64,000 nt of DNA from Arthrobotrys musiformis (taxonomy: Eukaryota; Ascomycota; Orbiliomycetes; Orbiliales; Orbiliaceae). The notes under the pieces were generated by a model. That model had not been told where the DNA came from, searched no databases, and saw nothing but the letters and a program-made list of their open reading frames with translations. The stretch covers positions 62,001 through 126,000 of the forward strand of contig JAVHJL010000012.1 in the NCBI GenBank assembly GCA_036971715.1, read 5' to 3'. This document shows positions 55,725 to 64,000 of this stretch, piece after piece (the stretch's first letter is position 1; each line of letters opens with the position of its first letter). The translations under genes and the position numbers were made by a program.

Positions 55725-56500
55725 GGTATCAGCTCGATGATTGTCTTTTCGGATGAGAAAACTTGTGCAAGTCGTTTAGAGTTCTGACAAAGTGACATGG
55801 TCATAAGGATGTAGAGCGCGACTGAGATAAAAACTCCCTAAAGATTCTTGACAATCGGGATATCCGGTGGTGGGTGATGGGAGTCCATGTGAGATCAGGT
55901 CCATCTGACCTTTAATACCTAGGATCCCTTCGCGAGATCTTGTGTTGTGTGCGTGGGATTTATGTCATGTTGCCAGGGTTGTGATGTTGTGTTTGACATG
56001 TTTGTTTGCCTAGGTACCTGAAAATTGGAACCATTGATGGGTCATCGATATCGACGTCGACGACGGCTCACTTTTACCAGAGCCACTTTATCTTCTTCTT
56101 ATCACCCTTATCCTGTTTTTATCATTTTATTCAATACCTCTTTGTTAGCTTGTGAGGTCTAGGTCGGCTCATCGACGGCCGACAATGCAGGGCAGGGCGG
56201 CCGGAATTCGAATTGGTTGGCCCTGGTCTCGCGCTTTCGCTAATTGGCCAGATAGTCACTGTGCAAACATTCGTTATTCCGATTGGGCCCGCAACAAGTT
56301 AACCACAAATTATTTCCTTTTTCCTGTTCTATAAACCCACACTTATCTAGACTAGTTCCGCAAATATGTTCCATTTACTGCTCTCTGTAACGTTTTCTGT
56401 AATGTTTTACGGACAGTCGGATCGCCTGGCGTGGGTGGGACGCGGTATTTCCTGTGTCTATCGAGGTGGTTAGCAGGTCTCCAGAACCAGTCGAGGTAAT
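55725..56500. other. Intergenic
   Basis: No supported gene. Confidence 0.35.
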
Positions 56501-56779
56501 TCTCTTACCCAAGGTCATCTCGTATTATTTTTTCTATTAGCGGGAATTCTACGCTTTTGAGCGGTTCTGGTCGTGTGGTTTTGCGAGCTTCTTCGACGAG
56601 TTTCTTAGTTTTAGGCTGTCGACCGGCTGGAATATGCTGGTAAAAGGCATCATAGAGCCAACATTGTAGCATGTTCAGGACTTTTGCCCGCATGTTGATG
56701 GTAGCTAGTGAGGTGCAGGATCCAAAAGGCTGGACAGTCAAATGACACGACACCACACATGAATACTGCCGAGGGATTC

Positions 56780-57375
56780 CCACTTGTAATAAGAATAGCC
56801 CCACCGCCATACTTTGGAAAGTATTTTTGAATGTTAAAAGTCTCCAGGTTATCTGCATTATCGAATATAAGCAGCCATCTATTATTTCCAAATAGTGATA
56901 ATTAACGGAAGAAAATTGATTGTATAATATAGATGATTTCTGAATTAACACTAACTATACCCTCACTATCAATTAATCCTAGTATCCTAAGTTTCTAACC
57001 TATTATTCCGTAATCAAAAACAGACTTAAACTATGCTTTTCTCGCTTACTTTTTAACAATAAGTTATATGATATCTATAAATAAGATTTCAATAATATCT
57101 TTACTAACTATGGATATCTAAAATATAATTATATAATCACAATAATGCTATTATATTCAGTAGTAATTTATATCTTTCCAATTCCTCCAATCCCTGTAAG
57201 TATAAAAATAGATGACATATCTCTATATCCCGATGTTGCGAAGTATTCATTTATTTTTCTAAATTCTTCTACCCTATTAATAAAATTTGGATTCCGAGGG
57301 AATGGTATATCGAACATGACAACAAGGTTGATTCTCTCAATCTTTTCCCGCTCTACATAGCATGTTCCCTATTAG
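56780..57375 (-). pseudogene. NB-ARC relic (third NLR copy), RIP-mutated
   Basis: On the minus strand from about 57365 the codons read REKIERINLV, MFDIPFPRNPNF, NRVEEFRKINEYFATSGY and ILTGIGGIGKI with a TAA where TQIA is expected, then further NB-ARC-like pieces interrupted by many stops to about 56780 (KYGGGAILIT). It is closest in wording to the copy at 18.8-19.4 kb. No phosphorylase-like domain precedes it. AT-rich, with C to T type stops. Non-AT-rich unrelated sequence follows at 56500-56780. Confidence 0.75.
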
Positions 57376-57419
57376 ACACACAAAGTTGTGCCACTGGTAC
57401 TGGCGACCGTTCAACTAGA

Positions 57420-58104
57420 ACCCCTGGATGACCCTGATCCCCGCAGACGTCGAATAAGAGGGTCGGCGGAACCTCTGGTTATTCCACGGACTCGTTGTAG
57501 AATCTGAACAATCAGAGATTATTAATCTTTCTCGTTCGGTTTGACTGGCGATCAGTAGTTGATTGTTGAGCGTATATTGACGTTGTTGGGGATTATCATT
57601 AACAATGGTTGTTAAAACGGTGGAAGTCGTCGTCGCTTGATTAATACGTTACCAAATTAAAGACGAATCTTGAGCGTAAGCGGTTTGAACTTGATAAATT
57701 TCAAAATCATCTTTAGCTTTATATGGTGTGTGAGAATTCCGTTGATAGTTGTGAATTATATGTAGATGTTGTTTAGCTCGTTCTTAATTATGTCCTTTAA
57801 AATGGCAATAATGATATGTATATTCAGTCATTTGCTTGAAATATGGTTGCAGTGGTAGAGGATCAGTTTAATTAAATGGTTCGGGTAAAGAAAATTTATT
57901 CGTCGAACTACTTTCTCAAAGAAATCGTTTTAAAATTTTGCGATTATTGTTCGATGTTGTATTTTGATGTCGTCGAAGACAGTGTTCAACGATGTTGATT
58001 GATGTATAAACATGTTGATGAGAGATACAAAACAAAACTTTCCATTGCGGAATATAAAGAAATTCGTCTGTCAAAGATATTGATTGAAAGGTTAAAGTAG
58101 CCAT
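57420..58104 (-). pseudogene. OrsD-like (DUF3505) relic
   Basis: From 58104 leftward: a start MATLTFQSISLTDEFLYIPQ, then the Cys/His pattern KVLFCISHQH...HCLRRHQ typical of DUF3505 (OrsD-like) proteins. After frame breaks, PEPFN.TDPLPLQPYFKQ, a second zinc-type motif (YHYCHFKGHN..QHLHIIHNY) and SSLIW, RINQATTTSTVL and LNNQLLIASQTERERL follow, to about 57420. Stops replace TGG and CAA-type codons. It directly abuts the NB-ARC relic on the same strand. Confidence 0.55.
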
Positions 58105-58452
58105 TTTGTACTACCTCGTAGTGTTGTTTAAGCGAAAAAACAGTAAAAATTCACTTTTAAAATTTAATTAAAAATTAAATACATTTACGAAAGCAAATAA
58201 AATTTAATATATAATAATATTAATTTAGATCTAACAAAAAATCTACTTTTTATTAATTTTGATAATAAATTCATTTTTTAATAATTTTTTAAAAGCTGAA
58301 TTTTGTTGGTCCTCTTCTGCGTCTGGTCCTCTTCCTGATCCAGAACGTTAGTTATACTAATAAGAATGACAAAATAAAACTTTTTATTATGGAATATAAA
58401 AAAATTCTTTATTTAATAATATTAATTGAGAAGTTAAAATTACTATTTTTTA
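58031..58452. repeat. RIP-diverged short duplication
   Basis: About 80 bp at 58031-58110 (start of the OrsD-like relic) recurs at 58373-58452. Most differences are C to T or G to A in the second copy, with a few transversions. The surrounding 58110-58570 is extremely AT-rich. Confidence 0.65.
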
Positions 58453-58569
58453 TATCGATTTTAATAATGAAAAATATAATTTAAAAATGAAAAAAAATAT
58501 TTAATTAATTAAAAAACTTTTTTATTTAATAAATGCTATAAAATAATTTAGTACTAAAAATCTTCAGAA

Positions 58570-59080
58570 AAACCCATCAAATTATGGCAAAAAAGTATGT
58601 AAAGCAAGGATTGGCTTGATAGGTTAAAACTATCGCCGGTCAACATGGATAGAAATGTCTCTGTTGGTAGGGCATGTGTCGCATGACATTACCCCCTGCA
58701 CCAAAAAAAACTCAACAAAAAATTATTTAGCTGTAATTTTATAAAGAAGGCTTGGTATTGCCGGTGGGCTCGATTTTGATTCTTCGTTTGGGACAAGTCT
58801 TGACCCCTTAGAGACCTTGGGCTTGTTTTACCCCTGCCCTAAAACACCCAAACATAAAATTTGGAATGGATTGGAGAGATACAAAACCTATTTAAAATAT
58901 TCGAAAATTTATTTGATTTTGAACTAACAATTTTGGTCTATGCCACGATCAAGCCCCACGTTACTCTGGGGGTCACTCCCTGCGCCTCGCATTACTGATG
59001 ACATTTGATTGACTCGGAATTTCACTATTTAAGTTACGAGCCCGCACCATGGTGATTGTGAATCTAAGTCTTCCGATCTC
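58570..59080. other. Transition from AT-rich to normal DNA; upstream region of the secreted-protein gene
   Basis: No gene is supported. A TATTTAAG element lies at about 59027-59034, some 50 nt before the ATG at 59084. Confidence 0.35.
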
Positions 59081-59083
59081 AAC

Positions 59084-59725
59084 ATGGATCTAATCGTCGT
59101 ACTATTTTTGCCCCTCCTCTGCGCTGCTGATACCTTTGTAAGGCAGATTCGTTATTCTGGCCCCGAGTGGCGCAATGCCAACGAGAGCGAGAGTCCTGGT
59201 CCCGACATGTGCTTCGGCGACAGGGGCACGGTTGGTACGCAACTAGGTTTAGTCCCTTGCAGTGAGATAGATAGCACCACTTGGACCCTAGATACCGACC
59301 TAGCATGGATTCCTGATATTCACAGATTTCGCTTCAACGGTACTCTACAAAATACACGAAGCAAGAACTGTGCAATCTTTCGGTCGACTTTAGACCACGG
59401 CCGACTCCCATCACCTCTTGGCCCACTCGGGAGGGTTGATTCTACAGCCTGCAGTGACTCTTCATCATGGTTGGAGCTGATTATTCAAGGAAGCATAGAG
59501 GCACCAGGAACTGTAGCAATATTCAATCACCAGTTCGATCCTTACAACCAGTACTGTAGTAACGCTCAACGAGGAAGCGTTGCAAACACATATCCTATAG
59601 GGAAGGGATCCGGATTGTTTGTCATGGGTTGCTCCTCAAAAGACAACTGGGTCATCGATCCACCTTTAGCGCAGATATTTAACAATCTAAGTAGCGTGGC
59701 TTTGTTTTCTAATAAAGGCGGCTAA
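59084..59725 (+). CDS. Secreted Cys-containing protein, possibly ricin-B/beta-trefoil-like, 213 aa
   Basis: The ATG at 59084 opens a single exon. Residues 1-15 form a clear signal peptide (hydrophobic LIVVLFLPLLCAA core). Six cysteines follow in mature sequence contexts MCFG, VPCSE, NCAIF, TACSD, YCSNA and GCSSK. Short segments such as CFGDRGTVGTQLGLVPC and W.LD..., and about 40-residue spacing, recall the repeated units of ricin-B-type lectin (beta-trefoil) domains, though the QxW motifs are not conserved. Location right next to AT-rich, RIP-affected DNA is typical of effector-like genes. Secretion is well supported; lectin identity is a tentative call. Confidence 0.6.
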   Translation: MDLIVVLFLPLLCAADTFVRQIRYSGPEWRNANESESPGPDMCFGDRGTVGTQLGLVPCSEIDSTTWTLDTDLAWIPDIHRFRFNGTLQNTRSKNCAIFRSTLDHGRLPSPLGPLGRVDSTACSDSSSWLELIIQGSIEAPGTVAIFNHQFDPYNQYCSNAQRGSVANTYPIGKGSGLFVMGCSSKDNWVIDPPLAQIFNNLSSVALFSNKGG

Positions 59726-59729
59726 TGTA

Positions 59730-60480
59730 AAGCTGTTTTTTGGTTTTATATAGCATGAAAATTGAATTGGATGTAAACCAAATGATATCAGAGTATATTT
59801 TGCCTTCCAGTAATCTACGCTCAAGAGGTCATTAAATACATAATATAAATCAAGGCAGTTATAGTCCACACAGTAGGGGTTAGTCGTATAGCGCCGGTTT
59901 TAGAAAATTTTGAATTTGGAATTCGGAAATAAAATTTATCTGAAAGCTCACCTGCATCAGCACTACAATAACTCTAGCGGGCCTAAGCCCCAAGGTTAGG
60001 ACACTATAATGGGTCGGAAGGGTTGGGATGGGGCTGGGCGCAGGTAAAACAACCTCTACTAATTAGGCCTCTACATTGGTTTCGCGCGCCAGGCCTATTG
60101 GCCCGAATATCAAGGTCTGACTCTAGAAAGTCTTGTCGGGCAGATATACTATGACGGAGATCGCAGTAATTCTATAGTCAAAGTCTTGCTTCCTCGAAAT
60201 CTTTCAAATTAAAAAGTCTTCCCATTTTGAGAATGGAATCAATCGCGAACTCAAGAAAACACTACTGCAATCCATCTTGGCCATGATGTAGATTACAGGT
60301 GCTCGATCCATGTATAAAGAGTGAAATCATATATACACGAGCAAGTGTGAGCCGTATTTGCAGTTCAAGACTAATATACATAGTCTTCAAACTCGTAAAT
60401 ACGATTTATCGTAAAGACCGATAGGACTTAGGGTCGGTCAACGGGGGGTCGGTCAACGGAATACGAAAATAAGGAAAGCG
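59730..60480. other. Intergenic
   Basis: No supported gene. A direct repeat GGTCGGTCAACGG occurs twice at about 60433-60460. Confidence 0.35.
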
Positions 60481-60483
60481 ATA

Positions 60484-60691
60484 GGCGTGTCACTTCGATG
60501 CGTCCCCTGGCGACCTCAAGCTCTTTGATGCAGAGTATGGGACTGAAGGTCGAGAAATCAGACCGGGCTCGACGAGACAGTTCGACATCGACTTAGACGA
60601 AAGCGGTACGTTCCTTATTGCTGAGGCGATCGTTGACGCAGCCAGAGGCCCAACTTTGGATACATATTCCTTCATTAGAGTTCGTATATGA
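60484..60691 (+). pseudogene. Orphan coding fragment
   Basis: An open frame of about 66 codons without ATG gives protein-like sequence (HFDASPGDLKLFDAEYGTEG, QFDIDLDESGTFLIAEAIVD). It has no start, no acceptor with matching upstream exon and no flanking domain, so it looks like the 3' end of a lost gene. The minus-strand ORF over the same bases is its shadow. Confidence 0.35.
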
Positions 60692-60699
60692 ATATGCTG

Positions 60700-61465
60700 T
60701 GGCTAATGATATCGTGACGCGACGAATATCGAGATGACGATATATTTACTGTAGGTTTATCTATCTTTTTAATATTATTCGGAAAGAGGTTTGTTCTGCA
60801 TATTTCGCAGAAGATGTGATGGGACGGAAAGGAGGTAGTGAAGCTTCGAAGTTCAAAGAAGAACATGTACATGTCTACGTCTATCGAGCGGTCGGGACGC
60901 AGAGAATATATACACGAAGGGTTCCCCTCACAGTAAGACTGAATCGAATCAACCAACCTAACACCTATCCTCAAGGCCGGCCAGCCGCTTTTTTTTTTAT
61001 TAAAGAGGGGTTGCATTAATACCAAACGTGGTTGCAAAAGATCCTCTTCGGGCGGGGATCGAACTTCAATAGTTGGTTTGGCACTGTTTTCCACGAAGTT
61101 GAAACCGGTTTCAAAGGACAAATTGCTTGATCAACCTTACCCACGAGCCTCGAATAAAGAACTGTAGGAATCAGTGATGTAATGGGGGTACCAACAGAGA
61201 TGCCACCAATGACTTCCTGCCGCCATTCGACTCTCTTGGATTTGTTTTTTAGCGACTCAGGGGACAACTTGTCTTTGACAGACAGGCTTGAGTATTTGGG
61301 GAAGCGGCTTAAAGACCCCTCATCGCAAAGCCCCTGCCTCGCGTTGTGGTTGACATCACATACGGAAAAACCCCGCCCGCTACGTCGCCTACTACCGCCA
61401 GGTGACACCAGTGGGGCTCAGGTCCATCTGGTCCCTGGTTTCGAAACCCATCAGTCACCCATGAC
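60700..61465. other. Region with unassigned minus-strand ORFs
   Basis: Minus-strand frames at 61121-60675 and 61408-61016 are open, and the second holds one protein-like stretch (EVIGGISVGTPITSLIPTVL). No start, splice or family evidence supports a gene call. Confidence 0.3.
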
Positions 61466-61471
61466 CGACAC

Positions 61472-61818
61472 CTTTATTTTTATTTTTATTTTTATTTTTA
61501 TTTTTATTTTTATTTTTATTTTTATTTTTATTTTTATTTTTATTTTTATTTTTATTTTTATTTTTATTTTTATTTTTATTTTTATTTTTATTTTTATTTT
61601 TATTTTTATTTTTATTTTTATTTTTATTTTTATTTTTATTTTTATTTTTATTTTTATTTTTATTTTTATTTTTATTTTTATTTTTATTTTTATTTTTATT
61701 TTTATTTTTATTTTTATTTTTATTTTTATTTTTATTTTTATTTTTGTTTTTATTTTGTTTTTTATTTTGTTTTTTATTTTGTTTTTTATTTTGTTTTTTA
61801 TTTTTATTTTTTAATTTT
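61472..61818. repeat. (TTTTTA)n hexanucleotide array
   Basis: About 45 near-perfect TTTTTA units (61472-61745), followed by four diverged units mixing TTTTTG and TTTTATTTTG to 61818. The Ile-Phe and Lys-Asn repeat ORFs over it are artefacts. Confidence 0.97.
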
Positions 61819-62132
61819 TTTCTTTCACGGCTCGGCAGCCAACTTTGCAACGGTAGACACCGTTGGGATCCAATCAAGAGCCCGACGACATGATGGAATA
61901 TACTAGTAAACCGATATTGTTACCAATCGTGCGGCTGCTCCTTAAAAACTTAAGGAGTTTGAAATCATAACCAATCCAAAAGCCAGTCTCGAGACTATGT
62001 TTATAGTATATTTAGATACTCTGTAAATACATTACCTTGTCCGAACTGCATAATACCATCATGTCATCAATGTTTAGTCGAGCTAAGGGTGGTTTACGAG
62101 CATGGGATTTCCAGACTACGCCATCTTAGGCG

Positions 62133-62157
62133 GTAAACCACTTTTAGTGTGGTTTAC
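62133..62157. repeat. Perfect 9-bp hairpin
   Basis: GTAAACCAC and GTGGTTTAC flank a 7-nt loop. The same GGTTTACGAG word occurs just upstream (about 62091) and in the inverted repeat at 51.9 kb. Confidence 0.6.
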
Positions 62158-62586
62158 AACCATAATTTTGGCTTCGGCGTCAGATTTCGCTTTAGACCAC
62201 ACCAGAGTATTCGATCCATAGTAAGGTTCGCACCAAATCTTCGACGTCAAACTTCTAATATCAGCGTTGGCTCAGACCCTCAGCGAGTCCGCGCTATTAG
62301 GTGTGAAGGTGTATATATATACGCACCAGAAAATCGATCGCTGACGTCTTTCGCACGATATGCGATGATGAAAATATGTCAATAAGAATCGTTGGTTGTC
62401 GATGGGTTGGTATCGTCGAGCTATGTGTGTGCATCGCGGGAACGATTGTCCTAATACGCTGTTTCAACTACTTCGAAATCAAAATCCACATTCACATTAA
62501 TATTTTGGAAACTTTAAGATTTTTAGTTAAGAATGGCCACCAAAAGGGTGGTGCTGCGCGGGGGGCGGTAAGAATGGGTAAAACTG

Positions 62587-62685
62587 AACTCCGTATTGAC
62601 AAAAAAAACAACTCCGTATTGACAAAAAACTTGGCAAATAGACTTTTATTAGGCAGAACCCCGTATTGACAGCATACGGAGTAGG
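62587..62685. repeat. Repeated CTCCGTATTGACA motif
   Basis: AACTCCGTATTGACAAAAAA occurs twice in tandem (62587, 62610). A third partial copy (ACCCCGTATTGAC, about 62657) follows and then the inverse CATACGGAGTA (about 62672). This looks like ends of a small mobile element. Confidence 0.55.
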
Positions 62686-64000
62686 GAATAATGGTTATAG
62701 CTTCTCTGTCATCAGGAAATTTTGCCCGAATCCAACCGATCATACCAATTTGACAGCAATAAATTAATTTGCTTAGCAGCGGAGAAGCCTCTCTTGCTAT
62801 CATAATAGAACCGTCATTGAAGATATACTATTATCGACCCCCTCAATTTGGATTGTTGAGAGGAAATACTTATCGTTGTCCCAATCGGAGTAAGGGGGAG
62901 AGAGCGAAGATGCTTATTCATCGTCTTCCGCAAGGCTCATTCGTTGTGAGTAATTACAACTTCCTTCTGACGTAGTAGGTGGAGATTGGTGATCGGTGGC
63001 TTCAAAGTGTACAGAAACGATATTAGGTTGTGGTTCCTTTGGAATTATTCTCTGATGTTGTTCTTTTGTATATTCGTAGACCGAAATTGGTGCCCAAGCT
63101 ACTAATTTTGTATTAGATAATTGTTTGCTTATCCCCCCTGCCCGTGGGGTCTCAAGAATGGAATATGATAGAGATGACTACTAGCAAGGTACAAAACAAA
63201 TTCTACGACCAGCTCATAAATAATTGGGAAGGTGTGAATATTTCCCACCATCAGCGGCCCCTCGGAAGATGTGAAAGCCTAGAGCAGGGAAGGGGACTGG
63301 GAAATTTAAAGGGTAAGCTGAGATATGAAAGTGTGATTAGGGCCTGTACAAACTAGTGGATTGTTCACTGGCGGGCTTAGGCTGTCGTTTAGAAACCTGA
63401 CAATGCAGGCCCATATATACCTCCCCCCCGCCGCTTGGGTATGAATTGAGCCCAAAGCGTGACTTAGCCTTGTGAGCAACCCTAGGTTTTATATAATGCA
63501 TATATATCTTGATTGCGTCTAAAAGATGATCTCCAGCCCTGGTCTCACCCCACGTAGATCTGGAGGGCAGAGCACTCAGCCTCAACCTTTCATCATATCC
63601 ATAGCTCCCTAGTTAATTACTTCAAAATTTAGGCTCTCCTTTATCAAGCCCACCCGGATTTCAAGCAAATTCATTGGAACTCTCCGGTATGGGTGAGGCG
63701 CAATTACTATAGGGTTAAAGCACGCACGCAAAGTACAAGATGTCACCTAGACCCCCCTAGGACAACTACCTAGGTTTGAAAAGGCCCAGACTTGCACAGC
63801 ATCGTCTACCTTGTATTTCGCGCCCTCTCCAATGAGTATATCCTCCTCTATGCATATATGACGTTCAGCGGACTCGAGGTTAGGGCCAAGGGGGCCAATC
63901 TAATCCAGGAGATCGCTCTTCGTGCATCTTCTGCTATTTCCGTGTGCAATATTTCCAGATAGTGATCGTAAGAAATACTGTCTGAAATGCGAATTGGTGG

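Larger units (their letters stand above)
61820..64000. other. Repeat-containing intergenic region
   Basis: About 2.2 kb without a supported gene. A short ORF with one hydrophobic helix (62376-62669) and others at 63144-63585 lack further support. The hairpin and tandem motifs are listed separately. Confidence 0.35.

Noticed and set aside
57145..57360. Plus ORF of 71 residues
   Set aside because: It is the antisense shadow of the NB-ARC relic.
61040..61075. tRNA-like word GGGGATCGAAC (T-loop type) on minus
   Set aside because: No matching acceptor stem, D-arm or anticodon arm could be built around it.
61182..61877. ORFs encoding long Ile-Phe or Lys-Asn repeats
   Set aside because: They are direct translations of the TTTTTA array and have no biological support.
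1..64000. CRISPR array or bacterial operon structure
   Set aside because: No regularly spaced direct repeats with unique spacers, and gene structure is eukaryotic throughout.

Overview
The window looks like an accessory, gene-poor stretch of a filamentous ascomycete (Pezizomycotina) genome. The evidence is short GT-AG introns (53-139 nt), several with CTAAC/CTGAC branch points, TATA boxes about 95-200 nt upstream of several ORFs, typical fungal gene families (VWA, FHA kinase, BTB, NB-ARC with a nucleoside-phosphorylase-like N-terminus, ankyrin), and AT-rich decayed repeats whose changes are mostly C to T and G to A, as left by repeat-induced point mutation (RIP). The class (Leotiomycetes or other) cannot be fixed from the sequence.

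Layout. 1-2.5 kb: a minus-strand NLR-type gene (phosphorylase-like domain plus NB-ARC) broken by frameshifts and stops. 3.7-7.1 kb: a minus-strand multi-exon gene in which a VWA domain with complete metal-site motifs is followed by a ubiquitin-conjugating (E2-like) domain; its last two exons carry the HPN motif and a cysteine at the catalytic position. 8-10.6 kb: an RNase III relic, two small ORFs and a Ty3/gypsy integrase remnant. 12.3-16.4 kb: a broken ankyrin gene and a broken BTB gene. 17-19.8 kb: a RIP-mutated second copy of the NLR. 20.7-55.5 kb: mostly lineage-specific orphan genes, many with clear promoters and in-phase introns, plus an intact FHA-kinase gene (38.1-40.3 kb). 56.5-58.6 kb: a third NB-ARC relic and an OrsD-like (DUF3505) relic in AT-rich DNA. 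59.1 kb: a secreted cysteine-containing, possibly beta-trefoil protein. 60-64 kb: repeats, including a long TTTTTA array, with little coding.

Themes. The orphans fall into recognisable groups. One is coiled-coil proteins with a C-terminal membrane segment (22.8-24.1, 25.2, 42.6, 49.7 kb; the last two look like a diverged pair with the same pyrimidine-rich leader). Another is small basic, probably nuclear proteins (20.7, 36.3, 37.3, 40.8, 47.6 kb). A third is a three-member family that shares a Met-rich helix followed by a WL...I core (28.2, 41.5, 52.4 kb) and resembles nothing I recognise. Together with NLR relics, a BTB relic, an FHA kinase and a VWA-E2 protein, this reads as a fast-evolving compartment rich in signalling and recognition genes. 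Coordination between the genes is inference only. No tRNA, rRNA or CRISPR array was recognised.
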